64,000 nucleotides of DNA from Noviherbaspirillum pedocola (GTDB taxonomy: Bacteria; Pseudomonadota; Gammaproteobacteria; Burkholderiales; Burkholderiaceae_D). Under the pieces are notes generated by a model. It saw only the letters and a program-made list of their open reading frames with translations, made no database searches and was not told where the DNA came from. The stretch is from assembly GCF_016632335.1 (NCBI RefSeq), contig NZ_JAEPBG010000001.1, positions 558,001-622,000 on the forward strand, in the 5' to 3' direction. Both the position numbers and the translations under genes were made by a program. Shown here one piece after another: positions 9,223 to 17,141 of the stretch (its first letter is position 1; every line of letters begins with the position of its first letter).

Positions 9223-9933
9223 TTACGGACGCGTGCCGGTCGGGAACGGCCATGCGGCCGCCGGGTTCAGCACAGTCTTCACTTCAGGCGCAGGAGCGGA
9301 AGTTTGCGCAGCCGGAGCCGCTGCCGGAGCGGCGGCTTTGGTGGCAGCCTTCTTCGGCGCGGCCTTCTTCGGCGCGGCGGTCTTGGTGGCAGTCTTGGCA
9401 GCAGCCTTAGGCGCAGCGGACTTCTTCGCCGCAGCCTTTTTGGCGACCGCCTTCTTCGCTACTGCCTTCTTGGCGACGGTCTTGGTTGCAGCCTTCTTGG
9501 CTACCGCCTTCTTGGCGACGGCCTTTTTCGCTACCGCCTTCTTGGCCACAGCCTTCTTGGCTACCGCCTTTTTGGCAACGGCCTTCTTGGCGACGGCTTT
9601 CTTCGCCACGGCCTTTTTCGCTACCGCCTTCTTGGCTACTGCCTTCTTGGCGACGGCTTTCTTGGCGACTGCCTTCTTCGCCACGGCCTTTTTCGCTACC
9701 GCTTTCTTGGCGACGGTCTTGGCTGCAGCTTTCTTGGCTACGGCCTTCTTCGCTACCGTTTTCTTGGCTGCGGTTTTGGTTGCGGACTTGGCTGCAGACT
9801 TGACCGCGGACTTGGTGGCCGCTGCCTTCTTCGCTACCGGCTTGCCGGCGGCTTTCTTGGCTGCCGGCTTGGCCGACGTTGCCTTCTTGGCGGCGGTTTT
9901 CTTCGCCGCCGCTTTCTTTGCTGCTGTTGCCAT
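9223..9933 (-). CDS. histone H1-like, lysine/alanine-repeat DNA-binding protein
   Basis: A 236-residue protein composed almost entirely of alanine, lysine, valine and threonine, with pentapeptide repeats of the AVAKK type, resembling the C-terminal tail of histone H1 and the bacterial AlgP/Hc-like proteins. It is expected to bind DNA non-specifically and compact the nucleoid. The start at 9933 ([12 protein letters not shown]) has an excellent AAGGAG ribosome site 6 bases upstream. The last 40 residues change to Ala/Pro-rich sequence ending PFPTGTRP. A long open frame on the opposite strand is a by-product of the repeat. Confidence 0.88.
   Translation of the reverse strand: MATAAKKAAAKKTAAKKATSAKPAAKKAAGKPVAKKAAATKSAVKSAAKSATKTAAKKTVAKKAVAKKAAAKTVAKKAVAKKAVAKKAVAKKAVAKKAVAKKAVAKKAVAKKAVAKKAVAKKAVAKKAVAKKAVAKKAVAKKAVAKKAATKTVAKKAVAKKAVAKKAAAKKSAAPKAAAKTATKTAAPKKAAPKKAATKAAAPAAAPAAQTSAPAPEVKTVLNPAAAWPFPTGTRP
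9493..9702 (-). repeat. 14-unit 15-bp tandem array coding for AVAKK
   Basis: Fourteen consecutive 15-base units each encode AVAKK, with mixed synonymous codons (GCC/GCG/GCA, GTA/GTC, AAG/AAA). Flanking units are degenerate ([10 protein letters not shown]). Copy number in such arrays commonly varies between strains. Confidence 0.85.
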
Positions 9934-10139
9934 AAATTTCTCCTTCACGTGATAGGTATCAAGCTAAAGATCGAAACCCGTCCGGGACATCGCGCTGGCC
10001 CGGGCGGATTATTCATCGGCACAAGCGAACTGCGTTTGCGCTAATGAATTTGGCACCAGCTGAACTGCTGCATCTCCTCGTTCATGCAGCACTTCAGCCA
10101 TCATGGTCGTTGCGCGCGAAGAGTCGCGCAGCACACGCC

Positions 10140-10168
10140 AAAAAAAACGCCGGACACAATGCCGGCGT
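10140..10168 (-). terminator. strong intrinsic terminator
   Basis: A 7-bp stem (ACGCCGG / CCGGCGT) is followed on the minus strand by eight T residues. It is the strongest terminator downstream of nrdB, about 330 bases after its stop codon. Confidence 0.8.
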
Positions 10169-10205
10169 CGGAACACAGTTTAAAAAAGGACAAACCAATC
10201 TTCGA

Positions 10206-10248
10206 AGAAAACGCCGCCTTGCCCGACAGGGTCGGACGCAGCGGCGTT
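10206..10248 (-). terminator. compound hairpin, possible first terminator after nrdB
   Basis: Outer 8-bp stem AACGCCGC / GCGGCGTT encloses an inner CCGAC / GTCGG stem; TTTTC follows on the minus strand. It lies about 246 bases after nrdB. Confidence 0.55.
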
Positions 10249-10494
10249 CGCGGGTCACAGCGATCAGATCTTCTGATGTCCATGCAATTCGGTTGTCTAC
10301 CTTCCTTCGTCCGTCGTCTCTTCTTTGCCTTCGTATCGACAGACGGACCTGCCTTCGGACCTGCTTCGTTCATCAGTCCCGCTGCCGCGGAATCGATGAT
10401 CTGCCTTGATCAGTGCTTCATGCACCCTTGGTTGCTGAAGACTGGGAAGCTCGCGTTGGATCTGGTCTGCCGCGATTGCTTCACAGTCTCTTCA

Positions 10495-11631
10495 TCAATC
10501 CCAATTCAGCGCGCCACCCGTTTGGTATTCGATGACCCGGGTCTCGAAAAAGTTTCGTTCCTTCTTCAGGTCGATCATCTCGCTCATCCAGGGGAAGGGA
10601 TTCTCTTCCTGCGCGAACATGGTATCGAGACCAATCTGCTGCGCGCGGCGGTTTGCGATGAAGCGCAGGTAGCCTTTGAACATCGGAGCGTTGAGGCCTA
10701 GCACGCCACGCGGCATTGTATCTTCTGCATAACGATATTCCAACTCCACCGCGCGCAAAAACAACGCTTTGAGCTCCTCCTTGAACTCGTTGGTCCAGAG
10801 GTGAGGATTCTCCATCTTGATGGTGTTGATGAGGTCGATGCCGAAGTTGCAGTGCATGGATTCATCGCGAAGGATGTATTGGTACTGCTCGGCTGCGCCC
10901 ATCATCTTGTTCTGCCGGCCCAGCGCAAGAATCTGCGTGAAGCCGACATAGAAGAACAGGCCTTCCATCAGGCATGCGAACACGATCAGCGAGCGCAGCA
11001 GCTTCTGGTCGTTCTCGATGGTGCCGGTCTTGAAGGCAGGATCGGTCAGCGTGTCGATGAAGGGGATCAGGAATTCATCCTTGTCGCGTATCGATGCGAC
11101 TTCGTGATACGCATTGAAGATCTCGCCTTCATCCAGACCCAGCGATTCAACGATGTACTGATAGGCATGCGTATGAATCGCTTCCTCGAAAGCCTGGCGC
11201 AACAGGTACTGGCGGCATTCCGGCGCAGTGATGTGGCGATAGGTGCCCAGCACGATGTTGTTGGCGGCAAGCGAATCGGCGGTGACGAAGAAGCCGAGGT
11301 TGCGCTTGACGATGCGGCGCTCGTCTTCGGTCAGGCCGTTCGGGTTCTTCCACAGCTCGATGTCGCGCTGCATGTTGATCTCCTGCGGCATCCAGTGATT
11401 GGCGCAGCCGGCGAGATACTTGTCCCATGCCCACTTGTACTTGAACGGCACCAACTGATTGACGTCGGTCGCGCCGTTGATGATGCGCTTGTCAGCGGCA
11501 TTGACGCGGCGCTCGCCGCTTGAATCGGGGGCATCGGCGGACATGGCCGCGAGCGCTGCCGGTTGCGGTTGCGGCCGGGCTTGCGAAGCCGGCGCCGAAG
11601 TCGAAGTGACGTCATCGTCCCAGGAGAGCAT
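10495..11631 (-). CDS. nrdB: class Ia ribonucleotide reductase, beta subunit
   Basis: NrdB houses the di-iron tyrosyl-radical cofactor that starts ribonucleotide reduction in NrdA. The protein has 378 residues. A low-complexity N-terminal tail (about 45 residues, Ala/Pro/Gln-rich) precedes the ferritin-like core. Metal-site motifs are visible: VTADSLAAN (first Asp), [13 protein letters not shown] (Glu and His ligands, with a Tyr in the position of the radical tyrosine) and the second Glu/His set in DESMHCNFG. The start at 11631 (MLSWDDD) has an AAAGGAAA ribosome site. nrdA lies 5.5 kb upstream on the same strand rather than adjacent. Confidence 0.95.
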   Translation of the reverse strand: MLSWDDDVTSTSAPASQARPQPQPAALAAMSADAPDSSGERRVNAADKRIINGATDVNQLVPFKYKWAWDKYLAGCANHWMPQEINMQRDIELWKNPNGLTEDERRIVKRNLGFFVTADSLAANNIVLGTYRHITAPECRQYLLRQAFEEAIHTHAYQYIVESLGLDEGEIFNAYHEVASIRDKDEFLIPFIDTLTDPAFKTGTIENDQKLLRSLIVFACLMEGLFFYVGFTQILALGRQNKMMGAAEQYQYILRDESMHCNFGIDLINTIKMENPHLWTNEFKEELKALFLRAVELEYRYAEDTMPRGVLGLNAPMFKGYLRFIANRRAQQIGLDTMFAQEENPFPWMSEMIDLKKERNFFETRVIEYQTGGALNWD

Positions 11632-12110
11632 ATGGTTTCCTTTACTGTCTTGATCGGGGCATGCAGGGCGCAGTGGTGCACCTGCGTGAAGCCGCCGGGT
11701 TGCGTACTCGGACATGGTGGCCTCACCACCCTGCCCTGGCCATGCCGCCGCGGCGTGAAGCCGGTGGCACGAAGCTAAAAAACGGCGTTGAAAATGATGC
11801 TGCCGATTTTACACGAGCACCCGGAAAACACCACTACCTATAGTGCAAATCAGCGACAAAATGCCATATCTAGTGTGCGTCGTTTCCCTACCGAATGTCC
11901 TTCCGCCTTGCTCGACGAGCATGACGAAGATCATCAATACCCTGCTTGAAATCCTTTTCTTCGCGCGTGCTCTTTGCGCGATTCGTGGTGCGGTGCGAGA
12001 TGCGAGCAAGCCCTAGGAACCCTGCTTGTCCTGGCGCTTCTATCAGAATGGTCCCGTGCGCGTAGCGTGACAAGACGGGGCCGCATCATTCAATTAACGG
12101 GAATCAATTC
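11632..12110. other. divergent intergenic region nrdB / asnO-like gene
   Basis: 479 bases without a supported gene. It contains the NrdR-box pair for nrdB and must contain the promoter of the NAGGN operon, for which I see no strong -35/-10 pair. Short frames of 60-66 codons on the minus strand lack recognisable features. Confidence 0.5.
11831..11876 (-). promoter_or_regulatory. tandem NrdR boxes upstream of nrdB
   Basis: Two half-conserved palindromes related to ACACTATATATAGTGT are present: CCACTACCTATAGTGC (11831-11846) and ATGCCATATCTAGTGT (11861-11876). Their centres are 30 bases apart, about three helical turns, as expected for cooperative NrdR binding. They lie about 200 bases upstream of the nrdB start. 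Confidence 0.7.
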
Positions 12111-13892
12111 ATGTGCGGCATAGCAGGAGAAATTCGGTTCGACGCGGCCAATGCCGACGTCGCGGCAGTGTTGGCGATGACCGAGGCGCAAGCGCGTCGC
12201 GGTCCCGATGGCGAAGGCATCTTCAGCATCGGCGCGCGCTGCTTCGGCCATCGACGTCTGTCCATCATGGACCTGAGCCGGCGCGCGCATCAACCCTTCA
12301 TCGACAATGAGCTGGGCCTGGGCATCGTCTTCAACGGCGCGATCTACAACCATCACGAATTGCGCAGCGAGCTTGCAGCGATGGGCTACCGCTTCGCTTC
12401 CACCGGCGACACCGAGGTCATCATCAAGGCCTGGCATGCCTGGGGCGATGCGGCGCTGCAGCGCTTCCATGGCATGTTCGCCTTTGCGCTGTGGGAACGC
12501 GACAGCGGCATCACGCACCTGGTGCGCGACCGCCTCGGCATCAAGCCGCTGTACTACAGCCAGAATGCGTCACGACTGCGCTTCGCATCGGCCCTGCCGG
12601 CGCTGCTCAGGAGCGGCGACATCGACACCACGCTCGATACAGAGGCGCTGCATCACTATCTGTCCTGGCACGCCGTAGTGCCGGCACCGCTGACGATCCT
12701 GCGCGGCGTGCGCAAGCTGCCGCCTGCCGCGCACATGACGGTGCATCCGGATGGGCGCTCGGAAACCACGACCTGGTGGCGCCTCGACTTTGCGCGCAGC
12801 ACGGCCGATGAAGCGCGCAGCTTCGACGAATGGCGCGACATGGTGCTGGAAAGCCTGCGCCTGTCGGTGCGCCGGCGCCTGGTGGCCGATGTGCCGGTGG
12901 GCGTGCTGCTGTCGGGCGGACTCGATTCGAGCCTCATCACCGGTCTGCTGGCCGAAGCCGGCACGCAGGATCTGCGCACCTATTCAATCGGCTTCGAAGC
13001 GGTCGATCAGGAAGCGGGCGACGAATTCCATTACTCAGATCTGATCGCGCGCCATTACGGCACCGTGCACGAGAAGATGCACATCGGCGCCGACAAGCTG
13101 CTCTCGGCATTGCCGGATGCGATTCATGCGATGGCCGAGCCGATGGTGAGCCACGACTGCGTCGCCTTCTATCTGCTGTCGCAGGCGGTGTCGCAGCACA
13201 GCCGCGTGGTGCAGAGCGGCCAGGGCGCGGACGAAGTCTTCGGCGGCTATCACTGGTATCCGCCGCTGGCCGAGATCGCCAACGAGGAAGACGGCGTCGA
13301 GGCTTACCGCAAGGTGTTCTTCGACCGCAGCCATGCCGAGCTGCTTGGCCTGCTGCAAAACGGCGGGAACATGCCTGACTGGAGCGGCGACTTCCTGCGC
13401 GCGCATTTCCACGCAGCCGGCGCATCGAGCACGATCGATCGGGCATTGCGCTTGGACACCACCGTGATGCTGGTCGACGACCCGGTCAAGCGCGTGGACA
13501 ACATGACGATGGCTTTCGGGCTGGAAGCGCGCGTGCCCTTCCTCGACCATGAGCTGGTGGAGCTGGCCGCGCGCATTCCGGCGCGGCACAAGATCGCCGA
13601 AGGCGGCAAGCATGTGCTGAAAGAAGCCGCGCGGAAAGTGATACCAGCCGCGGTCATCGACCGGCCCAAGGGCTATTTCCCAGTGCCGGCATTGAAGTAC
13701 CTGCGCGGACCGTTCCTGGACTATGTGCGCGGCGTGCTCGATGCGCCGCAGGCGAAGGAGCGTGGCCTGTTCTCACGCAGCGCGCTCGACCGCATGCTGA
13801 CCTCTCCCGACGAATACATCACGCCGCTGCGCGGTTCCACCGTTTGGCAGATCGCTCTGCTGGAAGCCTGGCTGCAATCGCATGGATTGTAG
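12111..13892 (+). CDS. asnO: asparagine synthetase-family amidotransferase for NAGGN synthesis
   Basis: The 593-residue enzyme has the class II glutaminase domain with catalytic Cys2 (MCGIAGEIRFD) and an asparagine-synthetase domain with the ATP-pyrophosphatase P-loop VLLSGGLDSSLI at about residues 265-276. In the NAGGN pathway known from Sinorhizobium meliloti and Pseudomonas aeruginosa, this enzyme converts N-acetylglutaminylglutamine to its amide. Assignment to NAGGN rather than asparagine synthesis rests on the two following genes, which form the conserved trio. The gene order asnO, ngg, M42 peptidase on one strand indicates an operon. Confidence 0.88.
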   Translation: MCGIAGEIRFDAANADVAAVLAMTEAQARRGPDGEGIFSIGARCFGHRRLSIMDLSRRAHQPFIDNELGLGIVFNGAIYNHHELRSELAAMGYRFASTGDTEVIIKAWHAWGDAALQRFHGMFAFALWERDSGITHLVRDRLGIKPLYYSQNASRLRFASALPALLRSGDIDTTLDTEALHHYLSWHAVVPAPLTILRGVRKLPPAAHMTVHPDGRSETTTWWRLDFARSTADEARSFDEWRDMVLESLRLSVRRRLVADVPVGVLLSGGLDSSLITGLLAEAGTQDLRTYSIGFEAVDQEAGDEFHYSDLIARHYGTVHEKMHIGADKLLSALPDAIHAMAEPMVSHDCVAFYLLSQAVSQHSRVVQSGQGADEVFGGYHWYPPLAEIANEEDGVEAYRKVFFDRSHAELLGLLQNGGNMPDWSGDFLRAHFHAAGASSTIDRALRLDTTVMLVDDPVKRVDNMTMAFGLEARVPFLDHELVELAARIPARHKIAEGGKHVLKEAARKVIPAAVIDRPKGYFPVPALKYLRGPFLDYVRGVLDAPQAKERGLFSRSALDRMLTSPDEYITPLRGSTVWQIALLEAWLQSHGL

Positions 13893-13916
13893 GCCCGCTG
13901 ACATGACCCCGGACAA

Positions 13917-13961
13917 CAGATCAAGCAGATCAAGCAGAGCAAGCAGAGTAAGAGAGTAAGG
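13917..13961 (+). repeat. 9-bp tandem repeat between asnO and ngg
   Basis: Two exact CAGATCAAG units are followed by CAGAGCAAG, CAGAGTAAG and a decayed unit. The array fills most of the 77-base gap and runs into the ngg ribosome site (TAAGGAA). Confidence 0.7.
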
Positions 13962-13969
13962 AAACTGCC

Positions 13970-15694
13970 ATGATGACTACCCACTACGATGTGGAAAGCC
14001 GCGCCAAGCGCACGGCGCCGCCGCAGCCGCTGGACGAGGAAGCAGCGCTAGCGCCGCACGACAATGTGATTCTCGATTGCGGCTGGGGCCGCCTGATGTA
14101 CGCGCCCTCTTTCGATACGCCGAAACATCTCGCGCAAGAGCTGATACGCGAGCAGATGGGCAAGCGCGACATCGCGCTGTATGTCGAAGCGCCGCAACTA
14201 TTGCTGGCCGAAGCGCCAGCCGACCTGTTTCTCGATCCATCGTTGCTGTACCGCAGGCGGCTTGCTATCGATGCGCCAGCCGAAGGCCCCGCGCCGGGCA
14301 TGGTGATCCGGCGCCTGGCCACCCGCGCCGACATCGCCGCGATGAACCGCCTGTATACGATGCGCGGCATGGTGCCGCTGGAGCCGCGCACCGTCTGGAT
14401 GCAGCGCGATTCCGATGCGCTGATCTTTCTCATCGCCGAGGATGAACGAACCGGTGAAGTGATCGGCTCGGTGATGGGCATCGACCACACGCTGGCCTTT
14501 GGCGACTCCGGCGGCGGCAGCAGCTTCTGGTGCCTGGTTGTCGATCCGCAAACCGCGCGCAGCGGCGTCGGCAAATCCCTTGTCAATGCGCTGATCGAGC
14601 TCTTCACCGGGCGCGGCCGGCGCTTTCTCGATCTGTCGGTGCTGCATACCAACACGAATGCGATCGCGCTGTATCACAAGCTCGGTTTCGAGCAGGTGAC
14701 CGGCTTTGCGGTGAAACACAAGAACTCGATCAATGAAAGGTTGTATGTCGATGCCGGCGACTATTCGGCGCTGAATCCGTATGCCCGCATCATCATCGAT
14801 GAAGCGCGCCGGCGCGGCATCAGCGTGGAAGTGGTCGACGCCGAAGCCGGCATCTTCAAGCTGCGCCATGCGGGCCATGAAATGCTGTGCCGGGAATCGC
14901 TGACCGAGCTCACCGGCGGCGTCGCGATGACCTGGTGCCAGGACAAGACCCTGACGCTGCGACGCCTGGCTTCTGTCGGGCTGCGCGTGCCGCAGCAGCG
15001 CGTGGCCGACGAGAGCGCGGACGATATCGCCTTCATGCAGGAACACGGCGCCATCGTGGTCAAGCCGGCGCTCGGCGAACAGGGCCGCGGCATCAGCGTC
15101 GATGTCAGGACAGAAGAACAATTGCGCGATGCGATCGTGCGGGCGCGCAAGGAAGGCGGCCATGTGGTGCTCGAGCAATTCTGCGCCGGGCAGGATTTGC
15201 GCATCGTGGTCATCGGCTACAAGGTGGTCGCGGCCGCGATCCGCAAGCCGGCCGAGGTCGTGGGCGACGGCCAGTCGACGATTGCCCAACTGATCGAACG
15301 CCAGAGCGCGCGCCGCGCCGCGGCCACTGGTGGCGAGAGCCGCATCCCGGTCGATGGTGAAACCGAGCGATGTCTCGCCGGCCAGGGCCTGAACTACGAT
15401 GCGGTGCCCGCGGATGGCCAGCCAGTGCAGGTGCGCAAGACCGCCAATCTGCATACTGGCGGCACCATCCACGATGTCACCGCGATGCTGCATCCGGCAC
15501 TGCGCGAAGCCGCCGAGGCCGCAGCACGCGCGCTGCGCATTCCAGTGGTTGGCCTGGATTTCCTGGTGCCGGCGCCGGACGCCGCAGAGTACGTGATCAT
15601 CGAAGCCAACGAGCGGCCTGGCCTGGCGAATCATGAGCCGCAGCCGACTGCGCAGCGCTTCGTCGATCTTGTGTTTCCCTATACGGCATCGTGA
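13970..15694 (+). CDS. ngg: N-acetylglutaminylglutamine synthetase (GNAT plus ATP-grasp fusion)
   Basis: A 574-residue bifunctional protein. A GNAT acetyltransferase domain occupies about residues 105-260 (IRRLATRADIAAMNRLY; acetyl-CoA region DPQTARSGVGKSLVNALI; LYHKLGF), followed by an ATP-grasp ligase domain from about residue 300 (VVKPALGEQGRGISV, VLEQFCAGQDLRIVVI, ending in EANERPGLANH with the metal-binding Glu/Asn). It makes the dipeptide N-acetylglutaminylglutamine from two glutamines and acetyl-CoA. The start is at 13970, with a second ATG immediately after at 13973. It is the pathway-defining gene of the cluster. Confidence 0.9.
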   Translation: MMTTHYDVESRAKRTAPPQPLDEEAALAPHDNVILDCGWGRLMYAPSFDTPKHLAQELIREQMGKRDIALYVEAPQLLLAEAPADLFLDPSLLYRRRLAIDAPAEGPAPGMVIRRLATRADIAAMNRLYTMRGMVPLEPRTVWMQRDSDALIFLIAEDERTGEVIGSVMGIDHTLAFGDSGGGSSFWCLVVDPQTARSGVGKSLVNALIELFTGRGRRFLDLSVLHTNTNAIALYHKLGFEQVTGFAVKHKNSINERLYVDAGDYSALNPYARIIIDEARRRGISVEVVDAEAGIFKLRHAGHEMLCRESLTELTGGVAMTWCQDKTLTLRRLASVGLRVPQQRVADESADDIAFMQEHGAIVVKPALGEQGRGISVDVRTEEQLRDAIVRARKEGGHVVLEQFCAGQDLRIVVIGYKVVAAAIRKPAEVVGDGQSTIAQLIERQSARRAAATGGESRIPVDGETERCLAGQGLNYDAVPADGQPVQVRKTANLHTGGTIHDVTAMLHPALREAAEAAARALRIPVVGLDFLVPAPDAAEYVIIEANERPGLANHEPQPTAQRFVDLVFPYTAS

Positions 15695-15703
15695 GGAGTA
15701 CGG

Positions 15704-16936
15704 ATGGAAGAATTGCGCATGCGTAAGCTCGTCATCAATGACGAATACCTGAAGACCACCCTGCTCGAGCTCTTGGCCATACCAAGCCCGGCGGGCCTGA
15801 CTGATGAAATCGTGCATTACACCGGCGCGAAGCTCGAAGCGCTCGGCGTGTCTTATGAGCTGACGCGACGCGGCACGATACGCGCGGTCCTGCGTCGCAA
15901 CATGCCCGAGCGGCGGCGCGATCCGCCGGCCTGCGCCATCGTGTCGCATCTCGATACGCTCGGCGCGATGGTGCGCGAAATCAAGCCGAATGGCAGGCTG
16001 TCGCTGATGCCGGTAGGCACCTGGTCCAGCCGCTGGGCCGAAGGCGGACGGGTGACTCTGTTCACCGAATCGGGCCGCGAACGCGGCTCGGTGCTGCCGC
16101 TGAAGGCTTCGGGCCATGTCTACAATGAAGCGATCGACAGCCAGCCGGTGGAATGGGATCAGCTCGAGCTGCGCGTCGATGCGGAAATCCACAGCGAAGC
16201 CGAAGCCAGGGCTCATGGCATACAGATTGGCGACTTCGTGGCCTTCGATCCCAACCCCGAGATGCTGGACAACGGCTACATCGTGTCGCGCCATCTCGAT
16301 GACAAGGCCGGCGTGGCCGCGGTGCTGGCGGCGGTGAAGGCCGTGGTCGAGGGCCGCGCGCCGATACCGATGGATTGCCACCTGGTGTTCACGATTTCCG
16401 AAGAAGTCGGCTCGGGCGCGCGCGCCGTGATCGAGGCTGATGTCAGCGAAGTCATCGGCGTGGACATCGGCCCGGTTGCGGCCGGACAGGGCGCGAAGGA
16501 ATACGGCGTGACGATCCCGCTGATGGATTCGGCCGGCCCGCATGATTACCACCTGACGCGCCGGCTGCTGCGGCTCTGCGACGAACATGACATTCCCAGC
16601 CATCGCGATGTGTTTCGCTTCTACCATTCCGATGCCGGCGCGGCGGTGAGCGCCGGTGCAGACGTGCGTACCGCGCTGTTGTGCTTCGGCACCGATGCCT
16701 CGCACGGCTACGAGCGCACGCACATGTCGACGCTGCTGAACCTCGCGGAACTGCTGGCGCTTTACATGCAGAGCGGGCCGACCATCGCCGAAGACCGGCA
16801 GCGGCGGCTGGACTCGGTGGAAAGCTTTTCGCATCAGCTCGACGCGGAACAGCTGACGCGGCCGGGCACGACCTTGCCGGATGCGGGGGAACTGGTGCGG
16901 GGCGTGGATACGCCGGAAGGCGGGAAAGAAGAATGA
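15704..16936 (+). CDS. M42-family metallopeptidase of the NAGGN system
   Basis: A 410-residue M42-like aminopeptidase/glucanase-type protein that is the third conserved member of NAGGN clusters. Metal-site segments are visible: SHLDTLGAMVREI (His, Asp), DNGYIVSRHLDDKAGVAAV (bridging Asp), FTISEEVGSGA (Glu-Glu), GVDIGPVAAG (Asp) and the late His of YERTHMSTLLN. Its role in the pathway is not settled; trimming of glutamine precursors or NAGGN turnover are guesses. The start at 15704 follows GAGGAG by 5 bases and lies 9 bases after ngg, so translation is probably coupled. Confidence 0.85.
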   Translation: MEELRMRKLVINDEYLKTTLLELLAIPSPAGLTDEIVHYTGAKLEALGVSYELTRRGTIRAVLRRNMPERRRDPPACAIVSHLDTLGAMVREIKPNGRLSLMPVGTWSSRWAEGGRVTLFTESGRERGSVLPLKASGHVYNEAIDSQPVEWDQLELRVDAEIHSEAEARAHGIQIGDFVAFDPNPEMLDNGYIVSRHLDDKAGVAAVLAAVKAVVEGRAPIPMDCHLVFTISEEVGSGARAVIEADVSEVIGVDIGPVAAGQGAKEYGVTIPLMDSAGPHDYHLTRRLLRLCDEHDIPSHRDVFRFYHSDAGAAVSAGADVRTALLCFGTDASHGYERTHMSTLLNLAELLALYMQSGPTIAEDRQRRLDSVESFSHQLDAEQLTRPGTTLPDAGELVRGVDTPEGGKEE

Positions 16937-16971
16937 GCGGCAGCGTGGCCGAAGGCGCTTTCGGGTCAATC

Positions 16972-17047
16972 CGTAGGTTGGGCTGACAAGCCCAACATGT
17001 TCGCGGCCCGCGGACGCCGGATGTTGGGCTTGGCAGCCCACCCTACG
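16972..17047. repeat. REP-like palindromic element, inverted pair
   Basis: The left arm CGTAGGTTGGGCTGACAAGC (continuing CCAACAT) and the reverse complement of the right arm match over 27 bases with two differences. Each arm is itself palindromic (TTGGGCT...AGCCCAA). A further copy of one arm is at 63944-63968. The layout resembles bacterial interspersed mosaic elements. No associated transposase is in the window. Confidence 0.75.
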
Positions 17048-17050
17048 AAA

Positions 17051-17081
17051 AAGCCCTGCCCGGTTGAACCGGGCAGGGCTT
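17051..17081 (-). terminator. bidirectional terminator between NAGGN operon and nrdA
   Basis: A 13-bp stem (AAGCCCTGCCCGG / CCGGGCAGGGCTT) with a TTGAA loop. On the minus strand it is followed by a run of T residues, serving nrdA; on the plus strand it is followed by TTGTGCTTTC, so it may also stop the NAGGN operon. Confidence 0.8.
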
Positions 17082-17141
17082 TGTGCTTTCAGCTTTCCGG
17101 CGTGAAGGTTTTCAGGCCTTCACGCCTTCATGCCTTGCCGC

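Larger units (their letters stand above)
9934..10494. other. intergenic region between histone-like gene and nrdB
   Basis: No convincing gene was found. The stretch holds the histone-like promoter region and, 250-350 bases after the nrdB stop, two minus-strand hairpins. A 90-codon minus-strand frame (10101-10373, basic segment KKRRRTKEGRQ) runs through both hairpins and has no recognisable domain. A long transcribed nrdB 3' tail or a small RNA ending at one of the hairpins are the alternatives. Confidence 0.5.

Noticed and set aside
9493-9702. Tandem array as CRISPR
   Set aside because: The units are directly contiguous, coding and without spacers.
9011-9952. Long plus-strand ORF (313 aa) rich in FLATAF repeats
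   Set aside because: It is antisense to the AVAKK repeat; the low-complexity reverse frame is a product of the array, while the minus-strand frame has a strong ribosome site and terminator.
10084-10701. 205-codon plus-strand ORF overlapping the nrdB 3' end
   Set aside because: No domain or ribosome site, and it overlaps nrdB and two terminator hairpins.
14198-17041. 947-residue minus-strand ORF across ngg and the M42 peptidase
   Set aside because: It is the antisense of two well-supported genes with intact catalytic motifs; in GC-rich DNA such shadow frames are expected.
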